Below, piece by piece: positions 26,199 through 37,696 of a DNA stretch of 64,000 nucleotides. The stretch comes from Microvirga lotononidis (lineage in GTDB: Bacteria; Pseudomonadota; Alphaproteobacteria; Rhizobiales; Beijerinckiaceae). Made by a program: the position numbers and the translations under genes. Numbering within the stretch: position 1 is the stretch's first letter; every line of letters starts with the position of its first letter. Location: NCBI RefSeq assembly GCF_034627025.1, contig NZ_CP141048.1, positions 3,608,001 through 3,672,000 on the forward strand, read 5' to 3'. The notes below the pieces were generated by a model that saw only the letters and a list, made by a program, of their open reading frames with translations, did not search any database and was not told the DNA's origin.

Positions 26199-28046
26199 TC
26201 AGGTCTCGACTTCGGTCGTCTGCTCGGTCACGGCGGATGGAGCCGCCTTGCCGACCCGCCGGCGCGCCTGGAACACGACCCGGTCCGGATCGCGCTTCGG
26301 GTTCTTCCTCCGGAGGATTTCCCGGAACTCGTCCCGCCTTTCGTGGATCGACGCGATCACGAGGCCCATGGGGACCCCGATATCGCTCAGGACCGCTTCC
26401 GTGAGCTGAAGGGACGCCTCGATGGTCTCGGGCACCGCATCGTCCACGCCGAGCTCATAGAGCTGCGTCGCATGGCGCGCATCCCGGGCCCGGGCCACGA
26501 TGGTGATGTCCGTGCATTCCTGCCGGGCGGCGGACACGACGCCCTCGATGGAGCTCAGGGTGTCCAGGGTGATGACGAGGGCCAGCGCCCGGTCGATGCC
26601 GCAGGCCCGCAGGAACTCGGGATAGGTTCCGTCGCCGTAAAAGACCGGCTTGCCGGCCTTTCGCTCGGATGCGACTCGGGCCGGGTCCAGGTCGATGGCG
26701 AGATAGGGCACCTTGTGCCGTTCGAGCATCTCGGCGACGAGCTGGCCGACCCGCCCGTAGCCGGCGATGATGACGCGACCGACCTCGTCCGTCGGTGGCG
26801 CGACGGCTGCGAGCGGATCGAGCGGCTGGCGAACCTCGAGCTTGCGACCCAGCCGCTGTCCGAGGCGGGCCAGGAGTGGGATCGCCACCATGGTGAGGGT
26901 CGTCACGAGAAGGAGGTGCTGGCCGATCCCGGCGGGGACGAGGCCGGCCATCATCGCGGCGCCCAGGATGACGAGACCGAACTCGCCGCCGGGACCCAGG
27001 AGCAGCGCGGTCTCGGCCGCCTCGGCCGTGTTGAGGCCGTAAGGGCGCCCGATCGCCACGATGGAAATGCCCTTGATGGCGATCACCGTGGCCGCGAGAG
27101 AGAGGATCAGCAGCGGCGCTTCGAGGAAGCGGAACAGGTCGAGGCTCATGCCGACCGAGACGAAGAACACGCCGAGGAGCAGCCCCTTGAAGGGCTGGAT
27201 GGTGACGTCGATGGCGCGCCGGTATTCCGTCTCCGAGAGGAGGATGCCGGCGATGAACGCGCCCAAGGCCATCGACAGTCCGCTCACGGCAGCGATCAGG
27301 CTGGTCACCAGCACGACGAGCAGGCAGGCGGCCATGAAAAGCTCAGGGCTTTTCGTCGCCGAGACGAGCTGGAAGAAGGGTCGCAGGATGAGGCGGCCGA
27401 GGCCGATGATCAGGACCAGCGCGACGACCGCCTGCAGGACCAGGATGGCGAAGGACGACGGGGTGACCTCGGGTCTGCTCGTATCGAGCACGGCGATGGC
27501 GAACAGAATCGGCGCGACCAGGAGATCCTGGAATAGGAGGGCCGAGAAGCTGGCCCGCCCGGGCGCCGTGTTGAGGCGCTTCCGCTCGGCCAGGACCGGG
27601 ATCACGATAGCCGTGGAGGACAAGGCGAGGGCCAGCCCGACGATGGTGGCCGCCGTGATCGTCTCGACGGTTCTGAACGCATAGAACACCAGCCCCAGGA
27701 TCGCGGCGCCTAACAGGACCTGCAGGGAGCCGAAGCCGAAGACGAGGCGCCGCAGGGTGCGAAGGCGCTGCCAGGACAGTTCGATGCCGATGGTGAACAG
27801 GAGGAACACCACCCCGAATTCGGCCAGGCGCGAGGTCCCTTCCGGATTGGTGAAGGTGATCCAATTGATCCAGGGATAGCTCGGCATGAGCCGCCCGAGC
27901 CCATAGGGCCCTAGCAACGCGCCCGCCGCCAGAAACCCCAGAACCGGGCTGATTCGGAGCCGGTGGAACAGGGGGACGACGATGCCTGCCGTTGCCAGAA
28001 AAAGAATTGGTTCCTGATAGGACTGCAAGTCGATCGCAGCGGCCAT
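26199..28046 (-). CDS. CPA2 family cation:proton antiporter with TrkA-N domain
   Basis: A 615-residue KefB-type monovalent cation/proton antiporter. The first ~390 residues form about 12 membrane helices (start: PILFLATAGIVVPLFHRLRISPVLGFLAAGALLGP). A cytoplasmic Rossmann (RCK/TrkA-N) domain follows, beginning GRVIIAGYGRVGQLVAEML with a GxGxxG motif for NAD(H) binding and ending around residue 560. A charged tail of 50 residues ends the protein. It probably exports K+ or Na+ against H+; glutathione gating as in KefB is not shown because KefF is absent. It lies upstream of the VWA gene on the same strand, 50 bases apart. Confidence 0.92.
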   Translation of the reverse strand: MAAAIDLQSYQEPILFLATAGIVVPLFHRLRISPVLGFLAAGALLGPYGLGRLMPSYPWINWITFTNPEGTSRLAEFGVVFLLFTIGIELSWQRLRTLRRLVFGFGSLQVLLGAAILGLVFYAFRTVETITAATIVGLALALSSTAIVIPVLAERKRLNTAPGRASFSALLFQDLLVAPILFAIAVLDTSRPEVTPSSFAILVLQAVVALVLIIGLGRLILRPFFQLVSATKSPELFMAACLLVVLVTSLIAAVSGLSMALGAFIAGILLSETEYRRAIDVTIQPFKGLLLGVFFVSVGMSLDLFRFLEAPLLILSLAATVIAIKGISIVAIGRPYGLNTAEAAETALLLGPGGEFGLVILGAAMMAGLVPAGIGQHLLLVTTLTMVAIPLLARLGQRLGRKLEVRQPLDPLAAVAPPTDEVGRVIIAGYGRVGQLVAEMLERHKVPYLAIDLDPARVASERKAGKPVFYGDGTYPEFLRACGIDRALALVITLDTLSSIEGVVSAARQECTDITIVARARDARHATQLYELGVDDAVPETIEASLQLTEAVLSDIGVPMGLVIASIHERRDEFREILRRKNPKRDPDRVVFQARRRVGKAAPSAVTEQTTEVET

Positions 28047-28189
28047 TGCTTCCTTCCGGTTCGACCCATTTTCGTTCTACCGGTCGGACATGCGCAAGGG
28101 TTTATTGCAGCGCAAAGCGGAATGGCGGGCGCGACATGGGCGCATGGGGAAACGGCAGGTGCCCCTCTGGCGGGACATCCTTCCACGCC

Positions 28190-28272
28190 ATCACCGGCCT
28201 CGTGCCGGTGATCCCGATGAATGGAGGCGCAGCGCTTCACAGCATCGAGATGGCCGGGACAAGCCCGGCCAT
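28190..28272. repeat. composite double-hairpin repeat, copy 3 (hairpins in reverse order)
   Basis: Hairpin 1 has arms ATCACCGGC (28190-28198) and GCCGGTGAT (28204-28212). Hairpin 2 has arms ATGGCCGGG (28250-28258) and CCCGGCCAT (28264-28272). Both have 5-base loops. Relative to copy 2 the two stem types are exchanged while the spacer orientation (ATCCCGATGAAT...ATCGAG) is kept. Confidence 0.85.
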
Positions 28273-28284
28273 GACGTGGTGAGC

Positions 28285-28372
28285 GTCATCCCGGGGCTGC
28301 GTAGCACAACCCGGGTCGCGGGACGAGAATGGAACCACGTGATCCCGGATCGCCTGCGGCGTCCGGGATGAC
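28285..28372. repeat. palindromic tail of copy 3, related to the copy 1 flank
   Basis: GTCATCCCGGGG at 28285 resembles the start of the long palindrome at 11711. A hairpin with arms ATCCCGGA (28342-28349) and TCCGGGAT (28362-28369), and inner CGCC/GGCG, closes the element 8 bases before the PLP-enzyme stop. With copy 3 this fills the 334-base gap 28047-28380; no gene is seen in it. Confidence 0.6.
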
Positions 28373-28380
28373 GAGTCGGT

Positions 28381-29667
28381 TCAACCCAACGTGGACAGCG
28401 CCTGCGCCAGATCCGCCACGAGGTCGTCCGGGTGCTCGATGCCGATGGACACGCGGATCGTGGCGTCGGAGACGCCGAGGCGGTCGCGGGTTGCCTTCGG
28501 CACGCCGGAATGGGTCGTGGAGGCCGGGTGAGAGATCAGCGATTCCGTGCCGCCCAGGCTCACCGCCAGCTTGAAGACCTGGAGCGCGTTGAGCACCCGA
28601 AAGGCCTCGGCCTCGCCGCCCTTGACGTCGAAGGAGAAGGTGGAGCCGGGAGCGTCGGACTGAGCCTCGTAGACCTCCTTGGCCCGCGAGCCTTCCGGCA
28701 GATAGGCGAGGTGGTGCACCTTCACCACGCTCGGGTGCTCATGCAGGAACTGGGCGACGATCTCCGCATTGCGGTTCGCCGCGTTCATGCGCAGGGCAAG
28801 GGTTTCGAGCGAGCGGCCGATCATCCAGCAGGAATGGGGATCGAGCTGGGTGCCGATGGCCGAGCGCAGCAGGCGCACCGTCTTCATCAGCTCCTTCGAT
28901 CCCAGGGCCGCGCCGGCGATCAGGTCCGAGTGGCCGCCCACATATTTCGTAAGCGAATAGACCGAGACGTCGGCGCCGTCCTTGAGGGGCTTCTGGAAGA
29001 GCGGGCCGAGCAGGGTGTTGTCGCAGACGATCACGGGACGGTGGCCTTGGGCCTGGCCGATCTCGTCGGCGATCCTCTTGATCAGGGCGATGTCGACCAG
29101 GGTGTTGAGCGGATTCGAGGGCGTTTCGATCATGATGACCGAGACGCGGCCCTTTCCTTGGGCTTCCTTAGCCGCAGCCCGGATGCCGGCCTCGTCAACG
29201 CCGTCGCCGAAGCCCACGGCCCCGATGCTCATATTGGCGAGCGTCTTGGCAATCAGGGTCTCGGTGCCGCCGTACAGGGGTTGCGAGTGGAGGATCACGT
29301 CACCGGGCCGGGCAAAGGCCAGGATCGTCGTCGCGATGGCCGACATGCCCGAGGAGAAGAGGAGACCTGCCTCCGCCTCCTCGAAGACGGCGAGCCGGTC
29401 CTCGACGATCTCGGAATTCGGGTGGTTGAACCGGGAATAGACCAGGCCCGCCGCCTCGCCCTGGGGCGGCTCCCGGCGGCCCGCGACGTAATCGAAGAAT
29501 TCCTTGCCGTGCTCGGCGCTGTTGAACACGAAGGTGGAGGTCAGGAACACCGGCGGCTTGACCGCACCTTCCGACAGGGTCGGGTCGTATCCGTAGCCCA
29601 GCATCAGGGTTTCGGGGTGCAGCTTGTGATTCCCGATTCGGTCCTTGTGGTAGCGATTGTAAGCCAT
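28381..29667 (-). CDS. PLP-dependent cystathionine gamma-synthase/lyase family protein
   Basis: A 428-residue Cys/Met-metabolism PLP enzyme. [14 protein letters not shown] holds the cofactor phosphate site, [11 protein letters not shown] contains the Asp that pairs with the pyridine nitrogen, and [12 protein letters not shown] carries the Schiff-base lysine. The C-terminal [19 protein letters not shown] is diagnostic of the family. Whether it is a lyase, a synthase or a methionine gamma-lyase cannot be settled by eye; the unusual insert [24 protein letters not shown] near residue 61 marks a distinct subgroup. It has a promoter region shared with the divergent MoxR gene. Confidence 0.9.
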   Translation of the reverse strand: MAYNRYHKDRIGNHKLHPETLMLGYGYDPTLSEGAVKPPVFLTSTFVFNSAEHGKEFFDYVAGRREPPQGEAAGLVYSRFNHPNSEIVEDRLAVFEEAEAGLLFSSGMSAIATTILAFARPGDVILHSQPLYGGTETLIAKTLANMSIGAVGFGDGVDEAGIRAAAKEAQGKGRVSVIMIETPSNPLNTLVDIALIKRIADEIGQAQGHRPVIVCDNTLLGPLFQKPLKDGADVSVYSLTKYVGGHSDLIAGAALGSKELMKTVRLLRSAIGTQLDPHSCWMIGRSLETLALRMNAANRNAEIVAQFLHEHPSVVKVHHLAYLPEGSRAKEVYEAQSDAPGSTFSFDVKGGEAEAFRVLNALQVFKLAVSLGGTESLISHPASTTHSGVPKATRDRLGVSDATIRVSIGIEHPDDLVADLAQALSTLG

Positions 29668-29776
29668 AGGTCATTATCCTCCCGGTTTGTTTGTCATGGG
29701 CTTAACCTATGAGAGCGATTGCCGAAAGGTGGGGCCAGGCCATAGGTTCGGGATCGTCGGAAGGAATGGTGGAAGA

Positions 29777-30625
29777 ATGGCGCGTTTTGCCGGAACGGAA
29801 TCGTATGTGGCGACCGAGGATCTCACGGTGGCGGTCAATGCTGCCATCACCCTGGAGCGTCCGCTTCTGGTGAAGGGCGAGCCCGGCACGGGCAAATCGG
29901 TCCTCGCCGAGGAGATCGCCAAGAGCCTGAACGCTCCGCTCCTGACCTGGCATGTCAAGTCGACCACCAAGGCCCAGCAGGGTCTCTACGAATACGACGC
30001 CGTCTCGCGTCTGCGCGACAGCCAGCTTGGAGATCCCCGGGTGTCGGAGATCCGCCACTACATCAAGCGCGGCAAGCTGTGGGAGGCTTTCGCCTCCGAG
30101 GTGCGGCCCGTGCTGCTGATCGACGAGATCGACAAGGCCGATATCGAGTTCCCGAACGACCTGCTGCTCGAACTCGACCGCATGGAATTCTTCGTCTACG
30201 AGACGGGCGAGACGGTGAAGGCGGCCCGGCGGCCCATCGTCATCATCACGTCAAACAACGAGAAGGAACTGCCGGACGCCTTCCTGCGCCGCTGCTTCTT
30301 CCATTACATCAAGTTCCCGGACGCCGAGACCATGGCCCGGATCGTCGAGGTGCATTACCCCGGCATCAAGCACCGGCTGGTGGAGGAGGCTCTGAAGATC
30401 TTCTTCGACGTGCGCGAGGTGCCGGGGCTGCGCAAAAAGCCGTCCACCTCCGAGCTGCTCGACTGGCTCAAGCTTCTGCTCTCCGAGGATATCGGCCCTG
30501 AGCAACTGCGCGAGCGCGACACCCGCAAGCTCATTCCGCCGCTCCACGGGGCGCTGTTGAAGAACGAGCAGGATGTCAGCCTGTTCGAGAAGCTCGCTTT
30601 CATTGCCAGACGGGAAGGCCGCTGA
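29777..30625 (+). CDS. MoxR-type AAA+ ATPase (CoxD-like)
   Basis: A 282-residue MoxR-family ATPase with Walker A (GEPGTGKSVL), Walker B (PVLLIDEIDKAD), sensor 1 (IIITSNNEKELPDAF) and an arginine finger region (LRRCFFHYI). Such ATPases act as chaperones in metal-centre or complex assembly, together with a VWA protein; the candidate partner is the CoxE-like gene at 25-26 kb. The ATG at 29777 has GGAAG directly upstream, and an open extension back to 29687 is not needed. Its stop overlaps the start of the phosphatase gene by one base, so the two are coupled. Confidence 0.93.
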   Translation: MARFAGTESYVATEDLTVAVNAAITLERPLLVKGEPGTGKSVLAEEIAKSLNAPLLTWHVKSTTKAQQGLYEYDAVSRLRDSQLGDPRVSEIRHYIKRGKLWEAFASEVRPVLLIDEIDKADIEFPNDLLLELDRMEFFVYETGETVKAARRPIVIITSNNEKELPDAFLRRCFFHYIKFPDAETMARIVEVHYPGIKHRLVEEALKIFFDVREVPGLRKKPSTSELLDWLKLLLSEDIGPEQLRERDTRKLIPPLHGALLKNEQDVSLFEKLAFIARREGR

Positions 30626-31149
30626 TGCTTCGTCTCCTGCTCCTCCGCCATGCCAAAGCCGCCTGGCCCTCGGGCACGCTGGACCTCGACCGGCCCCTCG
30701 CGAAAAGGGGACAGGAGGCGTCCCTCGTCATGGGGACCTACCTGAAGAGCGAGCGGCTCGAGCCGGATCTCGTCGTCGTCTCGCCGGCGCGGCGGACGCA
30801 GGAGACCTGGGAGCGGGTCCAGCCGTTCCTCGGCGAGATCGAGATGCGCCGCGACGGGCGGATCTACGAGGCCCCGGTCGGTCGCCTGCTCGACGTCCTG
30901 CGCGAGATGCAGCCCGAGGCCCGCACCCTCCTGCTGATCGGCCATAATCCGGGTTTCGAGGAATTGGCGAAGCTCCTCATCGGGGAGGGTGACATGGACG
31001 GGATCCTGCGGCTGGGCCAGAAATACCCGACCGCAGGTCTGGCCGTCATCGATTTCGCGTTGGACGACTGGGCCGATGTCGCGCACAAGTCCGGACGGTT
31101 GGAGCGCTTCGTCACGCCGAAATCCCTCGGAAGCGGCGAGGACGATTAA
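30625..31149 (+). CDS. SixA-like histidine phosphatase
   Basis: A 174-residue small histidine phosphatase. The catalytic RHAK motif is near the start (LLLRHAKAAWP, His9), with VVSPARRTQETWE and LLIGHNPGFEEL (second His) later. SixA of E. coli dephosphorylates phosphohistidine in phosphotransfer proteins; here the substrate is unknown. The ATG overlaps the MoxR TGA (TGATG), so translation is coupled. The stop codon shares bases with the stop of the convergent GNAT gene. Confidence 0.92.
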   Translation: MLRLLLLRHAKAAWPSGTLDLDRPLAKRGQEASLVMGTYLKSERLEPDLVVVSPARRTQETWERVQPFLGEIEMRRDGRIYEAPVGRLLDVLREMQPEARTLLLIGHNPGFEELAKLLIGEGDMDGILRLGQKYPTAGLAVIDFALDDWADVAHKSGRLERFVTPKSLGSGEDD

Positions 31150-31670
31150 GCTCCCGTGGGCTGCGGAAGATCCATGGACAGCAGCTCCTCGTCGTGGAAG
31201 ACGTCGCCGATGCGGATCGCCTTGCGCTCGATCCCGTAGGGCCTGAAGCCGAGGCCGTGATAGGTGCGCCGCGCGCTCTCGTTCGCGAGCCCTACGGCGG
31301 CTTCGAGCATGATCACATGCCGGGACGCGTGGTCGATCACCCGCCGGACCAGAGCTTTGCCGACGCGCTGCTTGCGCCATTCCGGCTTCACGTACACGCC
31401 CCACATCACGCCCTTGTGCCGGGCTTTCAGGCGGTCGTAGACGGCAAAGCCCGCCATGCCGACGAGGACATCTCCGGCGAAGGCGCCGAAGATCGCATTC
31501 GGATTGGACGTGGGAATACGCGCCTCGATGGTCTCGAGCGGAAGCGGCGCCTCCTCCTCGTAGCTGGACCCGAAGGCTTCCGGGTTGCTCTGCAGCGCCT
31601 CCAGTCTCAGGTCCCGATAGGCTGAGGCGTCGGACGGCCGGAGAGGTCGGATGGAAAAGGCGTCGGGCAT
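31146..31670 (-). CDS. GNAT family N-acetyltransferase
   Basis: A 174-residue acetyltransferase with the GNAT core: WGVYVKPEWRKQRVGKALVRRVID carries the acetyl-CoA pyrophosphate-binding Q/RxxGxG/A loop, and ANESARRTYHGLGFRPYG is the C-terminal motif B. The substrate is unknown. ATG 31670 has AGGAA a few bases upstream; the frame is open to 31760 but that part looks non-coding. It follows the M20 gene on the same strand with a repeat between. Confidence 0.9.
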   Translation of the reverse strand: MPDAFSIRPLRPSDASAYRDLRLEALQSNPEAFGSSYEEEAPLPLETIEARIPTSNPNAIFGAFAGDVLVGMAGFAVYDRLKARHKGVMWGVYVKPEWRKQRVGKALVRRVIDHASRHVIMLEAAVGLANESARRTYHGLGFRPYGIERKAIRIGDVFHDEELLSMDLPQPTGA

Positions 31671-31787
31671 GGGTTCCTGCCGGTTAATTTCGGGAGAGCC
31701 CTCCATCTCCGTCCTCATCGAACGGAGCGGAGGACGCTTGCGAAATAGAGCTGTTTCCAATGGCGTGGAACCAGCTCTCTTCTCTGC

Positions 31788-31842
31788 TTAGCCGCATCTT
31801 TTGACGCAAATGCGGGAACCGGTTTTGCGTTCGATGCTCTAG
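31788..31842. repeat. GCATCGG-type repeat, copy b
   Basis: The sequence from CCGCATCTTTTGACGCAAA through GGGAACCGGTTTTGCG to TCGATGCTCTAG matches the second half of copy a. Its CTAG end supplies the TAG stop of the M20 peptidase gene (minus strand, 31839-31841). Confidence 0.75.
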
Positions 31843-33275
31843 GCCGCCTTGGCCCGCAGATCGTCGGGCGTGACGTCGTCCGGGATGGGACAACGATAGT
31901 CGCGCCCGCCATTGCGTTCCTTCAGCTCCGCCTTCGCGCGGGCGACGAGGTCGGGATTGCGCAGGCAATCGGCGGCGGTCGCCGCCATGGCCTTGGCGGC
32001 CAGCGCCATGCCCTTGTGCGCGGCCGGCAGGTTGCCCTGGGTCACGAGCTGCCACGTGTGGAACGGGGTGCCGATGGCGAAGCAGGCCGTGTGGCATTGC
32101 ACCGTGGGCACGATCCAGCTCACGTCGCCCACGTCGGTACTGCCCATCATGACCGCCTCGCTGGCAGGCATGGACAGCACGCCGTCGTGCAGCACCTTGG
32201 TCTTGAGGGAGAGATCGTGCGGCTTGACGCTCGCGACGATCTCCTCGTCCGTCAGGGCCACCTTCTGCAGCTTCTCCGCGAAGGCGAAATCGGCCGTGTC
32301 GAAGGCGGGCGGACCGAGGCGGCGCATGTTCTCGTACATGGCCTCCTGTAGCGCCTTGTTCGGCAGCACATTCGAGGTGGCGTCCGTGATCTGCACGGTG
32401 ACGGTGGTCTCCGTCATCAGGGCCGCGCCCTCGGCAATCTTCTTCACGCGCTCGAACAGGCGCTCCGCGTCGGGCAGATGAGGCGAGCGCACCAGGTAGA
32501 GCGATTCCGCAAAGGCTTGGACCACGTTCGGCGCGTTGCCGCCCGCATTCGTGGTGGCGTAATGCACGCGCGCATCCGAGGGCATGTGCTCGCGCATGTA
32601 ATTCACGCCCACATTCATCAGTTCCACCGCATCGAGAGCGGAGCGGCCCACATGTGGAGCCTCCGCCGCGTGGGCGGCGCGGCCCTTGAAGCGGAAATAG
32701 GCCTGGATGCAGGCGAGCGACGACGAGGTCTGGACCTCGTTCACCACGCTCGGATGCCAGCAGAAGGCGGCGTCGAGATCGTGGAACAGGCCGGCCCGGG
32801 CCATGAAGGTCTTGCCCGATCCGCTCTCTTCCGCCGGGCAGCCGTAATAGCGCACGGTCCCGGCGATCCCCTCGGCTTCGAGCGCGTCCTTAAGGGCAAC
32901 GGCCGCCAGCGCGGAGCCGGCACCCAGCAGATTGTGGCCGCAACCATGGCCCGGCGTTCCCGTCATGGTCGGACGGTGCTCGGTCCGGGCGGATTCCTGC
33001 GCCAGATCGGGCAGGGCATCGAACTCGCCGAGGATGCCGACGACGGGCCCGCCTGACCCCCATTCCGCCACGAAGGCCGTGGCCATGCCCCCGACGTTCC
33101 TTGTGATGCGAAAGCCTTCGCGCTCCAGCATGGCGATCTGCTCGGCCACGGCGCGATGCTCCTCGAAGGCGAGTTCCGGCGCGGCCCAGATCCGGTCGCT
33201 GAGAGCGCAATAATCTTCGGCCTTGGCATCTACACGGCGGGCGATGACTTCAAGGCTCAGGCGGTCGTTATGCAT
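31839..33275 (-). CDS. M20 family metallopeptidase (AbgB-like amidohydrolase)
   Basis: A 478-residue M20D-type enzyme similar to AbgB, a subunit of p-aminobenzoyl-glutamate hydrolase. The dinuclear-metal region shows PGHGCGHNLLGAGSALAA (HxCGH), CPAEESGSGKTFM and GLFHDLDAAFCWHP. The C-terminus has GSTDVGDVSWIVPTVQCHTACF, diagnostic of the AbgB branch. Substrate is probably an N-acyl amino acid or aminoacyl conjugate; no AbgA partner is adjacent. Its stop codon is the end of repeat copy b, so the extreme C-terminus may have been reset by repeat insertion. Confidence 0.9.
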   Translation of the reverse strand: MHNDRLSLEVIARRVDAKAEDYCALSDRIWAAPELAFEEHRAVAEQIAMLEREGFRITRNVGGMATAFVAEWGSGGPVVGILGEFDALPDLAQESARTEHRPTMTGTPGHGCGHNLLGAGSALAAVALKDALEAEGIAGTVRYYGCPAEESGSGKTFMARAGLFHDLDAAFCWHPSVVNEVQTSSSLACIQAYFRFKGRAAHAAEAPHVGRSALDAVELMNVGVNYMREHMPSDARVHYATTNAGGNAPNVVQAFAESLYLVRSPHLPDAERLFERVKKIAEGAALMTETTVTVQITDATSNVLPNKALQEAMYENMRRLGPPAFDTADFAFAEKLQKVALTDEEIVASVKPHDLSLKTKVLHDGVLSMPASEAVMMGSTDVGDVSWIVPTVQCHTACFAIGTPFHTWQLVTQGNLPAAHKGMALAAKAMAATAADCLRNPDLVARAKAELKERNGGRDYRCPIPDDVTPDDLRAKAA

Positions 33276-33438
33276 TATGTTATCTTATCTCAAACAATGA
33301 AATCGACGCGGACACTATCAGGTTCGCGCCGATCGGGAAGGGACAGACGGTTCGCTTTCCGCCAGGCAGGTGAACTGAAACTGCAATACTTTGTTTTCGC
33401 CGGATCATCGGTGTCCGGCCGCACCTCTCGCGATTGGG

Positions 33439-33461
33439 ATGGCCGGCACGAGGCCGGCCAT
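33439..33461. repeat. single 9-5-9 hairpin of the composite repeat family, copy 4
   Basis: Arms ATGGCCGGC (33439-33447) and GCCGGCCAT (33453-33461) enclose a 5-base loop. The stem differs from copy 2 at the inner pair on both sides, keeping the pairing. The remaining gap 33276-33526 shows no gene. Confidence 0.8.
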
Positions 33462-33526
33462 GATGGCGGAGGGGATCCCACTCCGCGAGCCACATGTCAT
33501 GGACCGACGCGATACAGGCATTCCCG

Positions 33527-35380
<1,854 letters not shown>

Positions 35381-35564
35381 CGGCGCATCCCATCGGCTTT
35401 GGCCCGAATCAACGGGACCAAGGGGGCGCAATGATGCAGCGATCTTTGTCCGGGAGGTGGCGTATCCTTCCAGAAATCTCCCAAACGAGACACTGCAAAG
35501 GAAAGCCACCAAATAAGAATTTACAGCGGAGCCGCAGCAAGCCTGGGCTCAATCGCCGCGGAGG

Positions 35565-35849
35565 CTACTGATATGCCTTTATCCAAGCCTGTGCTGCCTC
35601 CTGCGGTGTTGCTCCATTCAGGATCATTTGCTGTTCAAAGCGAACTCGTTTGGCATTGTCGCCGAAACCTCGCGCCAGCCACTTCGCAACCATGCCACCG
35701 AATAAGGCATAGAGTACGTGGGACCATGTGCCGTTGAAGGCAAAGACAGCAATGATGGCCCACAGAAACCAGATCGTCATGCCGATCCAGACCCAACCAA
35801 GTAGACCTGCAGCCATTTCAAAAAAAACGAGAGAGCGTTTTCCGTTCAT
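35565..35849 (-). CDS. small membrane protein of unknown function
   Basis: A 94-residue protein with two likely membrane helices (about 9-38, FFEMAAGLLGWVWIGMTIWFLWAII, and 44-60) and a short cytosolic tail that resembles an SHOCT-like helix (KRVRFEQQMILNGATPQEAAQAWIKAY). The region 35520-35930 is visibly richer in A/T than its surroundings and codon choice is less GC-biased, suggesting later arrival. I do not recognise a family. Its own promoter would lie in the AT-rich gap before it. Confidence 0.65.
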   Translation of the reverse strand: MNGKRSLVFFEMAAGLLGWVWIGMTIWFLWAIIAVFAFNGTWSHVLYALFGGMVAKWLARGFGDNAKRVRFEQQMILNGATPQEAAQAWIKAYQ

Positions 35850-35950
35850 GTTGTTCTCTAGGGAAGCTTACATCGCCACATAAGCGTGACAGCCCGAATC
35901 GGGTGGATAATCTATAAACATGTCCCGTCACTGCTTTGAAGGGGCGAGCT

Positions 35951-37495
35951 TCACCCCATCGCGAACAAATCTCGCGTCTCCGGCACCTGCGGCTCCTCGA
36001 AGGCGTTCGGGTCGCCGGGGCCGGTTTCCCAGCCGAGATCGGGGAGAGCGATGATGCGCAGGCCGCGCGGGTCGTTGCGGGTCACCACGATGTTGCGGCT
36101 TTCCATATAGGCGATGAGGCGCCGGGCACGTCCGGGCGAGCGGCTGCCGCAGGCGCGGGCGATCTCGCCGTCGGGCGGGCAGGGTGTGCCTTCCATGGCC
36201 GCTCGGGCGATCAGCAGGAACACGCCCTGGATGTCCTCCGCCAGATCGGCCGCGAAGGCCACCGCGCGATCCCACTCGGAGCCTTCGGCCGTGGCCGTGT
36301 CGACGCCCGCGCGCGCAACCGCCAGACGGCGGCGGAAGGCGTTGAGATTGAGCGGCTCGCCGGAGACGCGGCGGATGCGGCAGCGCACGAGGAAGTCCTG
36401 ATACAGGACGGCCACGGAGCGGAAGGCGGCTTCCGGATCGTCCAGGATCTCGCGCAGGATCGCATCGAGGGCCGCCTCGCGCTCGGCCTTGGATTGCTCG
36501 GTTTCCTCCACTTGCGGCTCCGGCGCGGCGGCCGGCCTCGTGCGGGCGAGCTGGGCAAGGAGATCGTTCGTGGAGGGTGCCGGAGGCGGCGGGGGCGCCC
36601 GGCGGGGCATGACCGGACGGGCGACGATCTCGTCCTCGCCGGCCTTGAAGATGAGATCGCGGGCCTCTTCCTTCGGCTGCTCCGGCAGGGGCATGAGCTT
36701 GAAGGTGCCGCTGCGGGTCGAGGTCTCGACCGCGCCGATGCGGATCGGCAGGGGACGGCGCGACAGGGCAGGGCCGAGAGCGACGAAATGGCCGCGCTCG
36801 AGGTCGCGGAACATCTCGGCCTGACGGCGCTCCATGCCCAGAAGATCGGCCGCGCGGGCCATGTCGATGTCGAGGAAGGTGCGGCCCATGAGGAAGTTGG
36901 AGGCTTCCGCCGCCACGTTCTTGGCGAGCTTGGCGAGGCGCTGGGTGGCGATGATGCCGGCCAATCCACGCTTACGGCCGCGGCACATGAGGTTGGTCAT
37001 GGCGCCGAGGGACACCTTTCGCGCCTCGTCGGAGACATCACCTGCGGCGGCTGGCGCAAAGAGCTGCGCCTCGTCCACCACCACGAGCATGGGATACCAG
37101 TAGTCGCGGTCCGCATCGAAGAGGCCGCCGAGGAAGGCGGCCGCGCAGCGCATCTGCGCTTCCGCGTCGAGACCTTCCAGGCTCAGGACCACGGAGACCC
37201 GGTGCTGGCGCACCCGGGCGGCGATGCGCTGAAGATCGCCTTCGCTCCGGGAGGCATCGACCACCACGTGGCCGAACTTGTCGGCCAGGGTGACGAAATC
37301 GCCCTCAGGGTCGATGATGGCCTGCTGGACGAGGTTGGCGCTCTGCTCGAGAAGGCGGCGCAGGAGATGCGACTTGCCGGAGCCGGAATTGCCCTGGACG
37401 AGCAGACGCGTCGCCAGAAGCTCTTCCAGATCGAGCAATGCCGATTGTCCCCCCGGGGCGGAGGACGCCAAGCCCATGTCGATGCCGACCTTCAT
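35951..37495 (-). CDS. HerA-like/DUF87 ATPase
   Basis: A 514-residue P-loop ATPase of the HerA/FtsK superfamily. Walker A is GNSGSGKS (residues 35-42) and Walker B is MLVVVDEAQLF; the segment GIIATQRLAKLAKNVAAEASNFLMGRTF is typical of HerA-like helicases. The C-terminal 250 residues contain Pro-rich stretches (RRAPPPPPAPS) and a helical domain. HerA normally pairs with NurA nuclease, but no nurA is present, so a DNA-translocation role is only suggested. It stands alone between two unrelated genes. Confidence 0.88.
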   Translation of the reverse strand: MKVGIDMGLASSAPGGQSALLDLEELLATRLLVQGNSGSGKSHLLRRLLEQSANLVQQAIIDPEGDFVTLADKFGHVVVDASRSEGDLQRIAARVRQHRVSVVLSLEGLDAEAQMRCAAAFLGGLFDADRDYWYPMLVVVDEAQLFAPAAAGDVSDEARKVSLGAMTNLMCRGRKRGLAGIIATQRLAKLAKNVAAEASNFLMGRTFLDIDMARAADLLGMERRQAEMFRDLERGHFVALGPALSRRPLPIRIGAVETSTRSGTFKLMPLPEQPKEEARDLIFKAGEDEIVARPVMPRRAPPPPPAPSTNDLLAQLARTRPAAAPEPQVEETEQSKAEREAALDAILREILDDPEAAFRSVAVLYQDFLVRCRIRRVSGEPLNLNAFRRRLAVARAGVDTATAEGSEWDRAVAFAADLAEDIQGVFLLIARAAMEGTPCPPDGEIARACGSRSPGRARRLIAYMESRNIVVTRNDPRGLRIIALPDLGWETGPGDPNAFEEPQVPETRDLFAMG

Positions 37496-37696
37496 CAGCC
37501 TCCCTCTTGCGGTACTCGAAAATAGTCGGGCACGGTCCTAACACGGCAAGGCTTAAGGAAGTGCCGGAGATCGTGAAGTCCTCCACAGGCGAAATGGGCT
37601 TTCCCCAGCCATGACGCCGCAGGTCGAGCGAAACCGGCGCGCATGCAGGTCATTAACGCTCAGGATGTCCACCACCTTCGATGCAGGAGAGGATCG

